Source: Ooceraea biroi
Lineage: Eukaryota; Arthropoda; Insecta; Hymenoptera; Formicidae
Assembly: GCF_003672135.1 (NCBI RefSeq)
Contig: NC_039514.1
Location: forward strand, 9,723,787 to 9,787,786
Reading direction: 5' to 3'
Length of the DNA: 64,000 nt
The notes beneath the pieces were generated by a model. The model did no database searches. It was not told the DNA's origin and saw nothing but the letters and a program-made list of their open reading frames with translations. The position numbers and the translations under genes were made by a program. Shown in pieces: positions 47,194 to 59,788 of this stretch (the stretch's first letter is position 1; each line of letters starts with the position of its first letter).

Positions 47194-49803
47194 TTAAATA
47201 TTCTGCTTTGCGTGATCGGTGGAATTCTGCAAGTTCTGTACATGATGATTCTTCGATATCGGCCTCTCCGTTTCGAATACGGTAGTTCTCGCCGAGATCG
47301 AATCCGTCGGCGTCGCGGTGGAAGGTTTCGCGTTATGCGACATTAATGGCTGCACGCATAATTTGGGAAGCAACGGGTCTTTCTTGATGGGTAACAGGAT
47401 AGCCACGGGCTCCAAGATACTCTCCTTGTTCAGACACGTGATCTCCTGCGAATTATTTTGCGCGACGTTTTACAATTGTCCCGCGTTTTCGCGTTCTGCA
47501 AGTATGTACTGTACATACCTCTTTCTGCAGCACGCTGACCGATATTCCTAAGTGCGTTGCGATTTGAGTGGGCGGGAAAATCGCGTGTATGCAGTACTGT
47601 ATGTAGGGAATCAGCTGTTCGCTTAGGCATTGCGTGAACTTGACCATGTTCTCCCGCTCAGGCGCGGCAAAGGCCTGAAATACGTCGTGGTCTTTGTGTA
47701 AAAGACGAAGTTCATTTTTTCGGATGGGAATTCGTACGACGATGACGATTAACTAACCTGCTGCTCTTGCTTGTAAAATATCAGCATCGCTCTCGCCACG
47801 TTGTGCAATGATTCCTGCAGCAATTTCGTGCACAAGGCTGAGAGTGCTACCGGCGCGCAGAGACGCAGTTCGTTGAACGCCGCTATTATGCCGTTGCAGT
47901 ACTCGGCTAGAGGATAAAATTCCACCAGCTGTTCGGGCGGATTTTCCTACGAGAGCCAGAAAATTTAAATAAAAAGCTTGGATCCATCTAGGTAGACGTA
48001 ACGACTCAGAGAAACGCGATTTTGTGCACTTACCGAATTGATTGAAGTTTCCGGTTTCATATCGAGTCGTTGCGTCTTGTTAATCAACGTGAACGTCTCC
48101 ATGTCTTTCTCAAATTTCCTGGTGGTCCTGCGAACGTTCTGCTCGAATTTTTCACCGATGACGCGCACGAATATATCGGACATTCGGCCCGTGAAGTCGA
48201 CACCCACTCGACCGAACGACAGCCCGAAGTACGTGCACTGGCCCAGGATGGAATCTATGGACGTCACGCCTGGTAAATCCTGCTCTAACGTTGCGAGAAA
48301 TTGCGTTATCTGCGGAAAGAAAGGTCACGGATGAACCCTCTATTAAATTTCTGCGCACATTATTTCACTTGTTTCTTTACCTTCTCCTCCAACCAGTGAT
48401 AAAATATCGCGGATTCGTTCAGCGTAAGATCGCGACCGGGAATCGTCAGCTCATCGTCGTTGAACATGGCCTTGTACTGAGTTATTATGTTAAACAAATG
48501 TATTCTGGACAGTTCTATCGTCTTGGCAATGTGTAGATTAGCTGTGAACAACAAAAAATGTAATTAACGAGATTCCCTCGAACGAAATAATTTCTATTTC
48601 GTGGTTTGTGTAAAACAGGATCTTTAAATAAAGTGAGGGTCTTCTTACGATCGTCCTTTGGTATCGCATTTAACAAGCTTTGCAGCCAGCTGTCCCTCGC
48701 TTGAAGGAACTTTATTCGAAGCTCCGGTTCCGTGAACGCGTCCATGGATCGCAGCAGACCCACGAGCTGGAGGCACCGCGGGAGCGGCAGGTCTCCTCTT
48801 AGAGATCCGACTACCTGGCCCACCATTCCCGACCAGCTGCTCTCGATCTCGGTTACCATGGACTGAAACATTAATAAAATGGTGCTAAAAAATGTATCGA
48901 TGTAGAATAAATATCAATAGAATATATATTAATACATTTCGATATTTATTTCTGGAGGAATATTGATAAAATGTAATTGAGAATGCACGGCTGGATATTG
49001 GAGAAATTTGTTGAAGCTAAGGCTTATACCGAGATGATGGGAATGTCTCCGTGCTTCATTCCTAATTGACGAGCGTACTGGGACAATTCTAGCGCCTCGT
49101 TATACTGGTTGCTTCTCAGACACGATTCCATCAGCTGAGGCATCTCAAGGATCTCGAGCAGCTCCGCATTTCGTGTCAGCGTCAGGCTGTTCAGCCTCCT
49201 GTGCGCGTTGATGTCTTTCGAGGTGTCGCAGAACGACTGGCATTTCTCCACGAACTCCGGGATCTTTTGCACAAGTTTGTCGAGGCGGTTTTCTGTCTCG
49301 TTGAACTAGAACAGCAAAAGCAATGCGATAGGATCGTTCTAAGGGCCCGCATTTCGTTTGAGGTTTCTCAAACTTACATGATTCAGTATCTCCCGTGAAC
49401 TTTCCGCTGTCTGAATGAAAGTCTTGTAGTTTGCGAAGACCAACTCCTGCGTAGTCTGCAGCACTGCGCTTTTCTCGTCCGACAAATGATCAGGTTCTTT
49501 ACCTAGAAAGTTTTGGCGTGCCATTGAAGCTTCATTTAACTCAAACTGAACTCAAACCAAATACCGTACAAAAACATGTGCTTACTGAGCTGATCTACAT
49601 CAAATCCACCAAGTTTTGAGAGATATTGATAAAATTCGGGATTCTCTTTCCATGATTCTGTAAGGCATGCGACAATTATGGAAAGTATATATAAATATGA
49701 TTGAACAATCTATTAACAATTAGTTGATTACTAAATATAAGGACTTACCTGGAATGCCTTCTGGGAACACTAGGTTTATAACATTTTCCGTCTCAATATC
49801 CAT
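47194..49803 (-). CDS. Cog8: Conserved oligomeric Golgi complex subunit 8
   Basis: Subunit of lobe B of the COG tethering complex, which acts in retrograde vesicle traffic within the Golgi. Read on the minus strand, exons are 49803-49749, 49657-49586, 49502-49378, 49305-49030, 48862-48649, 48541-48381, 48309-48034, 47946-47758, 47674-47519 and 47445-47194; 591 aa against 612 in human. Marks include FANYKTFIQTAE, NSLTLTRNAELLEILE.PQLM, MDAFTEPELRIKFLQARDSW, NAIPKDDPN, IAKTIELSRIHLFNIITQY, LNESAIFYHW, SILGQCTYFGLSFGRVG.DF and IFPPTQIATHLGI. The N-terminus MDIETENVINLVFPEG is short and acidic. The protein is mostly helical with no signal peptide or membrane segment, as expected for a cytosolic tether. 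It is divergent with mRpL48. Confidence 0.96.
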
Positions 49804-50251
49804 GATTTCTTACAATGTAAATGCTATGCAGCATCAATTGTTAACATTTGTTGCAAAATTGGTAACTGATGAAGCATTGACAAGTGGCAAGTATCAAATG
49901 GAATCCTTCAACTGTATAACCTAATATAAATTCTAATATCTCGTCTGATCAGCATAAACAATAATCTTAATCCAATCCATTGTAACAAAACAATTTCCTT
50001 ACATCACAGCTATAAATTTTAGACAGATAAGAATTTGACAGCTAGGTTAGTTTTTTTAATAGGATATGATTTCCATGAAGTGACACGTCGCAGGATTGCA
50101 AACGTCACTTGAGACACAAGTAATCAGCTGATCGACTAGAGCAAGTTCGTAGAGGTTAGGTTAGAGGCACGTTCCTGACAATTTGACAATTACATTTATG
50201 AATTAAAAATTTCCTGATAAACGTCGATCGGATCGCTCTGCCTCGCGGAAA
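49804..50251. promoter_or_regulatory. Shared 5' region of COG8 and mRpL48
   Basis: The start codons of COG8 (minus) and mRpL48 (plus) are 448 bp apart and point away from each other. The spacer is moderately AT-rich with no TATA box that I can rely on and no other gene. A bidirectional promoter is the simple reading, based on position only. Confidence 0.5.
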
Positions 50252-51032
50252 ATGGCTATGAATCTAATAAAACAGGTATATCATGCGTAATGATCGAGTT
50301 AGTAATTTTCAAATAAAATAACCTAAACATGTAAATTTACACTATAATCTAATTATTATCTAATTAACGTTGGATGATTATAGATCGCAGTGCTTGGACA
50401 ACGTCCGTCCCTTGGAAAAGTCTTGTCGGCAAAAATGTACACTGGAAAGTTATACGAGCCCGATTATTTAGAGGTTAAGCTTAATTGCTTATAAAATGAG
50501 AATATTTATATATTTCGCTAATTTTTTGATTATTATAGACAGGAAAATCGAAAGTTCCAATGTTGCCCTCGATAAATATACAGATCAAGGGCTACGACTA
50601 CCCCGTGCTCGAGTCCTATCAAGCTTTGATGTACAAGTTGGCAAACGCCATGCAGATTGACGTGGACGATAGGTAAATTCTTCAATTTAATTTTTTTCTC
50701 TGCGTTTCTTCAGGTTTTAATCATGCATTATGTTAATTGTATTGATTTTTAGTTGGGCACTACCGGCTCAGGTATTCAAGATTGAAAAATTTAAGACTAG
50801 AACGACGGTGATCGAGACGAAATACGATCTCAAGATCTTTGAAAGAAATATGCAGGTATCCGAAATATCAACTGCAAAATGTTCGGTATTAATTAGAGTA
50901 TTGGAGGCAGCCCTACCGCAAGGCGTTACTCTGAACGTGGACGTTTTTGATCCCGCACTGGAAAAGAAGCGATACGTGCCAGACAAGGAACTGCTCGACT
51001 TGAAGAGCACATTGGAAAATCTAAAGAAATAA
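50252..51032 (+). CDS. mRpL48: Mitochondrial large-subunit ribosomal protein mL48
   Basis: Component of the mitochondrial 39S ribosomal subunit with an S10-like fold. Exons 50252-50275, 50384-50473, 50539-50672, 50753-51032; 175 aa. The visible family pattern is KLYEPDYLE, then INIQIKGYDYPVLESYQAL, then DDSWALPAQVFKIEKFK and, near the end, VLEAALPQGVTLNVDV and a Lys-rich terminus. The last two segments line up with the C-terminal half of vertebrate MRPL48. The first exon codes only eight residues (MAMNLIKQ), so the mitochondrial targeting part is short. The start is the first of two close in-frame methionines. The gene runs tail-to-tail into WDPCP. Confidence 0.9.
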
Positions 51033-51373
51033 ATATTCTAGACGATCGTACAATTATTGCTACTATCTGGGTGCGAGAGACATTTTTGTATATACGTATG
51101 TTAATGTAGATATTTTTTTAGGTACATAAATTTTTAAAACGATAATTAAACATCTTTTAAGAATCGCTAAAGAGATCTTTCTTTTCTAATCTTCCTGAGA
51201 CAATGTGTAAAATATATGTACACAAAGGAGCTAGAAAAATATTTCTAGAAAACGGAACCTCCTCTCACCGAAAATCTCATATTACAGTCTTAATATTTTT
51301 CTTAATAATTCTAATTGCATTAAGATCAGATTAAATTGAATAAATTACTATTTCTCTATAATGCTACTAACAT
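51033..51373. terminator. Convergent 3' ends of mRpL48 and WDPCP
   Basis: 341 bp of AT-rich spacer separate the two stop codons. An AATAAA at 51339-51344 lies on the plus strand, rather far from the mRpL48 stop and close to the WDPCP stop, so overlapping transcripts are possible. Nothing else is seen. Confidence 0.4.
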
Positions 51374-54300
51374 CTATAGTAAACCGAAATGCACGACTTT
51401 AATCTTTGTACTGTCGTCAGATTTGGGAGATTCCTTCACTTTCTCGTCTGCGCCATTTTCTGCAAAATATTAGAGAATAAAATGATTGCAATACTAACAT
51501 AAAAAAATATATTTGTAAAAATGCGCTTACTGGACAATGGCTGGAAATCTTTAAGATAATCCTCGTTACCCAAGCAGAGTGGAAGACTTTCAGCTAATTC
51601 GCGTTTAGGATCTGTTACATGTGGCTGTACAGTTGGTCGTTTCTGCCTGTGTGCTTGACCCTGTAAAAGTATGTCACACGTGGCTAAGAACTTACATTTT
51701 AAATCAAAAATTCAAGGGGAGGTGCAGGATAAAAATTTGTGTCAGAGCTCTCTCTCTTTTTTTTACGTACCGTACCGGGTACCAGTATGTGAGTGACAGT
51801 ATCTGAAAATTTGACTTTCGGCTTCTCGTTGGAGTTTGCTGGCGTGGATTCTGCAAACGGCGGACATGCCGAGCACAATTTCGAGCTAGCAGCGGACGTA
51901 CCAATCACCGGCAGTGGCGGCACGTTGGAGAATACTTTGGTCTCTTTGCCGACGTTCACGTTCGCGTTGCTTTGATTGATAGATCTTGATAGGTATCTGC
52001 TCTCGAACAATCGACGGTGCGCACCATAGGCAAGATGCGGATTCTGCGAGGGAGGACCGAACTTTCCGCCGCTCGTCCGCGAGCGATGCAAATCTGCGTC
52101 ATCGCGAGTGCCGTCATGGAACACCGGTACGTAATCCAGGTCGTAGTTGTATCTGTAAGTGCGGAAAGACGTGCAGGGTTTTTGGCACTGCACGATGTTC
52201 GACGCGGAGTTTTGCTTTTGCAGAACGCGCGGCGACGCGTGTACTATCCGACCAAATTTCTGAATGGACTCGTCGAGCTCTGTCAAACCCGGAGTACTTC
52301 TCGACAGCGGATAATTCTTTTTCGGTAGACTGTGTAAGTAATTAGCCAGGGAAGTCGACAGGGCGGGCACGGACGGTGGCACGCCGACGTCCGCCTTCTC
52401 TTCCATGGTGGAGCGCTGCGCTTTAACGGCTTGATCGTTGCCGCTGCTGAACGCGTTGGGAAACGCGACACCGCTGCCTTCAGCTGCAGCGTCGCCCTCG
52501 GGATAATTAAACGACGTGGACATCAGATTATTGTAAGTACCGTCTAGAAGAGACGCCGATTGCTCCGTTGGTGCAAGGGCGTCAGCATCGGTCAGGATTT
52601 TCGTTAGCAGCTTATCGGATATTTTCGACGACTTCGCGTTTCGCGCTAGCAGAGAGGAGGTCGTTTCTTCGAACTTGCCGCTCGCTATCAGCGCGTTGAA
52701 CGAACCGCCGTGCGATGCAGACACACGAGACTGCGTGCTGAATGACGTCGACATGATGTTATTGTCCACAGCGTCCAGTGACCTCGCCAAATAACTAGAC
52801 CGAATATCCTCGGACTCGTACACAGGCTTGTTAAAAGCGGTCGAGATGAAGCAGTCGTCCTGCGTGCGAGTCGTTATCGCATTGACACTGGGGCCATTAA
52901 ATGAATACGGTATCTCGTTGAGTAGCGACTTGTCGTAAGATATCCCAGCGTCGAAATCGTCATTCGGTCGGTCGTCGACCGTCACCCCCGCTGATTCGCC
53001 GAGGGAAACGCTGCCGAACGACGTGGTCATCAGATCATCCGAAGCGTTGTTGAACGCCGGCGCACCGTCGATATTCAACGCGTTCGTCGAGGCGAAGCTT
53101 GAAGCGTTGTACAACGGTTTGTTGAAGGAGGTGGTGGCTAGAAACGGGTTCGGAATGTGCGAAGAGTGATTGAACGGGGTTGTCGTCAAGATACCATTGG
53201 AAGTGTCAAAGGACGGAGATATCAGGCCGTAGTCGGTCTTATTAGCGGACGGGATCTGGTTGTATGACGCGGCGAGAGCATTCTTCATGCTGTGGCGAGG
53301 ATGGACGATCGGTAAAGGCGGAATTTGGCTAGTCGAGGCCTTCTTGTAGTGTCTCTTCGGTAGCTTCAGATCGACTAGTTCTTCTCTCCGAGAATCCTCG
53401 CTCTCTTCGCTGTATGTCTCTTCTTCCTCTCCCTCCTCGTCGTTTTCCTCCTCCTCCTCTTCGTCACCTTCCTTACTCGAATCGGAGCATATAGAGCACG
53501 ATGCTCTAGAACACGTCGAATCTGCAAAAATTCCTAAATGTATCATCGGTTTTTCTTCCCGGAAATCTTTTTCTTGTCTGGTCTTACGCGATCCACTGCA
53601 GCTATTCGATCTGCTCAGGATGTTCTCGGCCTTCTCCTTGGCCGCATTCGCCAACTCTATATCGTTCAAGACCAGAGCGTAAAAGTGTATGTCCATAAAG
53701 AGATCGTGATCGTTCAGGTCGATCGCTAGCCTGAAAGCCTTCTCGAACATCCTGTACCTATAAAAGAAATTCATAATTATTAAAATAATTTGGCATTTTA
53801 TAGGGAGTTTATAGATAATTTATTACCTTAACAGATGATGGAAGAACCGCCTTGTCAAATCTCTCACTTCATCACCGTACTCCTCCTCGACAGTTTGGCT
53901 TATCGGCTTGGCAGGTACGTGAAAACTGCCCAGAGCGTTTTGTATCAAGCCTGTAATTTAGAGAATATTATATTTCTTTCAATTATTCGTATCTAATTTC
54001 CTGACCGATTATGAGACTCGTTCAAGTATTAATCTTTATTTTAGGATTAAATGAAAAACATGAAGATGTGATTAAAAGTTAAACTCAAATTATAAATCTG
54101 AATTAAAAACTTACGTTTAAATTTGAATTACATAATAATTTCATATCTAATTGAACTACTTCCAGATGAACCTACAAAAGAGTGCAATTTTGCCTCACCT
54201 TCGCGCTCGGTCGTCAATGGTAACTTGAACAAATAATTCAAGATCTGATTGAGTGAGTGCATGCAGGCGCACGGATGCGTGTCCCAATTCATCGACAGCA

Positions 54301-57300
54301 GCAAGGCGGTCGCCTGTTCCACTCGGGACTCGGACAGATACCTCCTGACTAGCTCATCGCCCGAGAAGGTGTCGCCCTCGATTACTTTGATCACGCCGAT
54401 TGGTCCTCTGGCAATGTGCGACAAGTATTGTCATGTTGTAAGCTTATACCAGATGGTGCCGTAGCGATTCTTACCGTTCAAAAAGTAGCAGAAACAAGGA
54501 ATTGCCACTGTTGTAGTAGCGAATTTGACGTGGATCGCTCTTCTTGTGCCACTCCATGTGCAACAGAGCATGCTGATTCCTGCAGCAATTTTATTCAAAT
54601 TTCATCGCGAATTTCGCTAATTAATTATCAAATATATACATGACTTTTAATCTTTTCTCATAGCTCTAGAAAAATTATTTGAAATTAAAATCTCCTTTAG
54701 TGATTTCAAAGTATTATAAAAGTTTTGAAACATATGACATAATGAAAATCGTTTATTTATATTTTTAGAAAAAAATATATGTTTTGAAAATATAGCGAAA
54801 GTTTTCGAGGAAAATACTGAAACTCATGTGTACGTCCGATATCTGCTGCTCTCACCTAAAGTACGGCGATAGGTCGAGGATGTTCGCAGGCGTCGCCTCG
54901 TCGTTTAGCGTCTGGCTCTTGATGCACGTTAGAGTGATGTCAAAGTGCTGGAACTGGCCCCTATCGTTGCCTACGACGAATATTATACCGTCGCCGTGCC
55001 AAGCGACCAACGTAGGTATCTAAAAGTGCAAAACGAGATCAGTCCTCCTTCCAATGCACTGCGCGATCATCGTACGCGGCACTTACGAAGGCGGCTTTCA
55101 CGCTGGTGGTCGTCGATTTCGTCTGATCGTACATCATCACGGTGCCGTCGATGCAACAGAGCAGCAACAGCTCCTGATTCGGCGAGAATCTCACGCAGCT
55201 CGTGTGCGTCGGCAACGGTACCGAGATCACGGCGATCCTCTTCAGCTTGTTCTGCCGCGACACCTCGTACGTACGCCACTCCACGGTGACCTCTCCCTGC
55301 GTTTTGCGTTACAGACATGTCTCTTTTTAGCGCGCGCGATTTAAGGTTTGGCTAAAATCGGAGAACGGGATATACTGTGTGAACTGAGCACGCAACAATT
55401 ACCTTCCTCGAGACTTTCTGTTCTACGGAATGAATGACATTGTCGTCGCATGCGTCGAACGTGATGCACAGCGGATCGAACTCGGTACGTATGTAACATA
55501 GCAACTCTAATTTCGTTCTGAAAATTCGAATTATTAGATCCAGGTGTGATACAGTGTTCGTACAAGCGTAATTGATTTACACGACCATAGCAACAAGCAT
55601 AGCAACGAGCGATTGATCACATTTGACACCTCGACTCGAGAAGAACTCGAGTAGCAGCAAGAACAAAAGTAACAGCTCGAATTCAAGCGTACCAAAGTTA
55701 AAAAGAGCACAAATTCTACAGATGTCTCAACACTGGCACGGTCATTGGACAGAGATTACGTTTGCCCCCCAAAAATTACGGAACTGGGAAGTGCCTAAGT
55801 GGTATCCCAGCTGGCCAGACAGGCACTGTGTGACTACGAAATTTATTGCGGACGATAATGGACATCTACTAGACAGCGCTAAGAAGATCAAAGACTCATC
55901 ATGGGGAGCGTATAAAGTTAGTGCAGGTGTAGCAGTCGCGTTAAAGTTTTCTACGAAAACGTGGAATTACTTCTCTATCTTTATACGCGAGATATTGTGA
56001 ATCTTACATGTGCAATGTTAATTGTAATAAAAGAAAATTATTGTAAGGGCACGTGGGATTTGCCAAAGAAAATTACCCGAAGCATGGCCCAGGAATTATC
56101 GGCGACTCCTCGGTACAAGAAAGACGTGTGGGAGCTGCACAGGGAGAAACATCAGAATCTGTGCAAGAAAGTAGAGTCGGCGAGGAGGAAAAAGAAGACG
56201 AAGGAGGTCACCGATCCGTCGAAAGACCCAGCGGAAAGAGATCAAGCGGATATCCAGGGATCTCGCGCCGAACAGGACAGAGAAGATAAGAGCGAATCCC
56301 CATAGACGACCGTGCTTCCCGCTTCGTACCCCGTGAGCCGGAAGAGGTGCATGTTTGCGCGATGATACTGTTTCATGGCGGGACTCCACGGATAAACCTC
56401 GTTCATAGTGGATTTCCGCCAAATCAAAATCTGCAAGAAGCGTGTAATTTATTATGGCTCTGCCCACCGGGAAGATTTTTTATCTTTCGATTTTTGAAAA
56501 ATATATATAGAAAGTATTCTTACCAGGTCAGCAGACTTATTTACTTGAACCTTTTTATCCAATCTACGTCCGTTGGGTACAAACAGGTCCGTCGTGATTA
56601 ATTTAGGTTCCAATTTATTGATCTTGTCAAAGACGTGCATCTTAGCTTTGGTAAAGTAGACCAGTGTTACCAGGTTATCATTGTATGTGCAGACTAAATG
56701 ACTCTTGGTAATTATAACTGTAAATGAAACGAATGATATATCTCTCTTATGTATGTTATGACGGAATAATTTCTGATAGAGTTTAATGACGAATAAAATA
56801 ATTCAGTACCATCAGACACGTGCTCTGATAATTTTCCTACAAGGTACTTGTCGAAATTAATTTCTTGCGCATCGCCGGTAAAAGGACAAACTTGTATCTG
56901 TACCAACAGGCCGTTGTTGAGCATTAATTGCACAATAGAATCATCGTACCATTGACAATAGACCACAGAGTTATCTCTGAGTTGATCCTGCGTGGAAAAA
57001 TAAAATTTCTGTAGAATATTTTACAAAATTCACTTGAAACATTTGATGGATTGTTGCGCACCTCCAAGTACTTAATGGAATGTTTCAATTTGTTTCCTTT
57101 CTTGTTCTCTGGGACGTAAGTCATGCCACGTTCTTGGCAGTAGGATCTTTTACCCTCTTCGTACGTGCCATCGACTCGTTTGTCATGATACCTGAAAAAT
57201 CAAGAGTAGTTAAGTCTCCGCGACATTGTCACAAGTGGACTGTATCGTAAACTAACAAGTAAGTAATATTTTACTTGAATGCACCGAAATCCGTGTCCTC

Positions 57301-57360
57301 TATGTGTATACTGTCGTCGAACGTCCAGAGATTCACTTCTCCCATTAGCGCAAACATCAT
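51374..57360 (-). CDS. frtz: WDPCP / fritz, planar cell polarity and ciliogenesis effector
   Basis: WD-repeat effector of planar cell polarity; in vertebrates it works with septins and CPLANE proteins in ciliogenesis. Minus-strand exons: 57360-57275, 57191-57062, 56987-56810, 56717-56524, 56430-56330, 55517-55403, 55296-55087, 55019-54856, 54579-54475, 54407-54199, 53950-53827, 53757-51771, 51660-51531, 51459-51374; 1272 aa. Family marks run along the whole length: MMFALMGEVNLWTFDDSIHI at the start, YPWSPAMKQYHRANMHL, LLCYIRTEFDPL, GPIGVI, SMNWDTH, RRFFHHLLR, MFEKAFRLAIDLNDHDLFMD and a KIKVVHFGLL C-terminus matching the human end. Exon 12 alone codes 662 aa: an acidic stretch, then repeated M-S-T-S-F-like motifs with no vertebrate counterpart that I recognise. 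The intron at 55518-56329 holds the Flattop gene on the other strand. A 5' non-coding exon may lie upstream, since a TTTGACAG acceptor precedes the ATG. Confidence 0.94.
55722..56305 (+). CDS. Cfap126: Flattop (CFAP126) homologue, cilia/basal-body protein
   Basis: Small cilium-associated protein; mouse Flattop is a microtubule inner protein and planar polarity effector for basal-body positioning. Two exons, 55722-55916 and 56048-56305, give 150 aa (human about 177). The conserved core is visible: the Phe-x-Pro-x-x-Leu-x-x-Trp segment FAPQKLRNWEVPKWYPSWP, DDNGHLL, SSWGAYKGTW and DLPKKI right across the splice junction. The C-terminal third is Lys/Arg/Glu-rich and low complexity. The gene lies wholly within one intron of WDPCP, on the opposite strand. 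Start: the first ATG before HWHGHWTEITF; the frame is open upstream without a methionine. Expression is likely limited to ciliated sensory cells and testis, by analogy only. Confidence 0.85.
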
Positions 57361-57614
57361 AAAACGCCCTGTCAAATATATAAAATATCATGGAAGAACG
57401 GGAACACTCAAATCTCCGTGTAAACAATAACGCACGGACACGTCGAGGTTACGTTCCTTCGTCTTCGTTCGAGGAAAATTCACAGCCAGAGACTTCGAAC
57501 GCTATGTTTGCCACCCTGGCGCCACTCATTCTCCGCAACTTAACCTATCACCGGCGTTTGCTCTCGTAATGTAAGGTTATGGTTGCGCAGTGAGAGAAAA
57601 ATAACAGAGGCAAG
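57361..57614. promoter_or_regulatory. Bidirectional promoter region, WDPCP / mRpS27
   Basis: The divergent start codons are 254 bp apart. The spacer includes the presumed WDPCP acceptor near 57369 and GC-rich CpG-containing sequence around 57430-57550. No TATA box is evident. A shared promoter is inferred from spacing. Confidence 0.5.
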
Positions 57615-59064
57615 ATGTTGAAGATTCTCAGATTAAGTCACAGGCTCTGCCAGGTGTGTCATGGGTCAAGGAGCGCGGTGCAGCGACGGCTGTTCCTGTC
57701 GGAGGCGTATCGCTGCGAGGACGCGTGGAATCGCCGACTGGAAACGCCACTGTTGCAAAACCTCGATCAGATGAAAATATTCATCGAGCTGGAGCAACGG
57801 TACAACGACGTCGGCAAGGCGAGCGCCGTCGACATCGACATCTTCGTCAACAGCATCACCGACAACACATACCTCAACGAGGTACTGAAGCTCCTGTACA
57901 ACCTTCGGCACTCCCCGGAGACGACGAACACGCTCAAGTCTACTCATCACGCCGTAATACGCTACCTGCTGCAGCACGATTGCATCGAAGAGCTGCACGA
58001 GGTACTCGACGACCGGCTCAACTACGGCATCTTCCCGGATAATTTTGACAGCAACCTGCTGATGGATTATTTCATCAAGAAGCAGGATTATGCCTCTGCT
58101 GCAAAGATTGCAACCTTGACCATGTTGCAAGAGGATGCGACGCATCCCATCACGAACGCCTTGTGCGTGTATGCGTGTCACAAGTACCTGGAGAACCCCG
58201 ACGACTGGAAGAAGCCCGAAGAACCAGTAGACACATCCAAGGAAGAGAAAAAGATACGTGTGAAGTATCTAAGGAATCCATTTTTCGACGATCACTTTGA
58301 CCTGACTGATCCGCGGGATCGTGTTGGCAAGACTCTGAGTTTCCAGGGAAAACACCGGAAGGATGCTCTGGGCAGAACTTGTCAGTTGAGAGGTTTGATA
58401 TTGTACAAAAAGTATGAAGACGTGACGAAATTAGTTGCGGACTGGTTGGAGAAGATGCAAGACAACATTGTTTACGAAGAAGTATTTGAATTGATATCGA
58501 AAGACAATAGCGGGCTTCAAGATCAGGATTCTGAGAAGTATCAACCTGTTGCGGCTCAGTTAGCTGCGCTGAAAGAAAGGCCAAACCTGAAAGACAGTTT
58601 GATTCAAGCAATGGAGGACGTTATCACATCCACTGTGAACGAACATGTCGAAAAAGATATCTCCGAACAACATCAGGTAAGTAAAAATTAATGGAAGAAG
58701 TTGCTCCGAGTTTAATCAGTTATTTGATGCTCAAATCATCATATAATCCATGATACTTAAAAATTTTCAGAAATATTTGGATTGGGTGAGTGTAAGAACT
58801 TCAGTACTGGAAGAGCAAAAGCAAGAGGTAAACAGAGAAAAGAGGATAACCGTCATCAAGAAGATGAAGAATGAATTGCAGAGAAGAGAACAGCTTTTGA
58901 CGTTCTTCGATAAGGAAGAGCAAATTGAATTGCGAATCGAGAAGATGCAGGAGAGGGAACGCAAGGAGCAGGAACGCGTCCGCGCGATTCCGAAGAGCGC
59001 ACCGAAATTGAGGGCGATAGCTGCCGCAAGGACTAAGATATCATCGGATGTTAAGAGCAAATAG
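57615..59064 (+). CDS. mRpS27: Mitochondrial small-subunit ribosomal protein mS27
   Basis: Pentatricopeptide-like component of the mitochondrial 28S ribosomal subunit. Exons 57615-58676 and 58771-59064; 451 aa. The N-terminus (MLKILRLSHRLCQVCHGSRS then Arg-rich) fits a mitochondrial targeting peptide. Following marks are SEAYRCEDAWNRRL, FIELEQRYNDVGKASAVDID, LRHSPETTNTL, HAVIRYLL, DNFDSNLLMDYF, ASAAKIATLTMLQED and NPFFDDHFDL.DP, typical of the MRPS27 family. The second exon is a charged coiled-coil ending KISSDVKSK. An AATAAA at 59433-59438, just after a short (GT)n, is a likely polyadenylation signal. Confidence 0.95.
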
Positions 59065-59788
59065 GAATCACAGGTGATGCTACGCGAGTACAAAGTACGG
59101 GGCATCGGAACGAAATAGAAATCATCGTCTCATTGTACTCGGATATTTGTTCGCGACATCAAGTGTGTGTGCGTGACACACACGTATCTTTTTATCTTGT
59201 TAAAATAATTTCTAAGGAGAATACACCTAAAAAAAGTGTAAAAAAGAATTACCAATCCATCTCACCGTTACTGGTACACATCCTGTATTTTGTACATGTT
59301 GGTTGTTCGCGGAGAATGACGCTTTCAACATTTATTTTACGTAGCTCGGTGAATCGTCGCGAGACGCGAGAGATACGAAAGTCGAACTTGGACGTATGTA
59401 CTAGAAAATTATTAGGCTCTGTGTGTGTGTGTAATAAATGATGTCCGTTTGAGCATTGACGTTGACAACGTATCTTTATTATATGCTTGGCCCGACTCCA
59501 GGGCCAAGGCACGTCTCCATAGCAACCAGCTCGGTGGACTCGCGAAGACGGAAGTCCCGAAGTTACATCTCGCCAACGGCGCAGCTAAATAACATTTGGT
59601 CTTCGATTCGCGTTCGTCTTGTGTTCTGCAAAAACAGCGTTTCGTTCGCGTGATACTTTTTACGGAGAATGAACAGAAATTGTTCAAATGCGGTTATAAG
59701 AAATAAAGGACGTTGTTGACTTACACTAAATTCCCAACTGGTCCTGGACATTATGACTCGTAAAATGGTGCCACGCCACACGCAACGA
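59065..59788. terminator. Convergent 3' ends of mRpS27 and CCDC22
   Basis: This 724-bp spacer holds the mRpS27 3' UTR with AATAAA at 59433-59438 and a (GT)n repeat at about 59420-59432. The right part should be CCDC22 3' UTR on the minus strand. I see no gene in it. Confidence 0.5.

Noticed and set aside
54128..54198. Read-through end of the WDPCP exon 10 frame (HSFVGSSG...)
   Set aside because: It lies beyond a good GTGAGG donor at 54198; the family alignment continues in the next exon instead.
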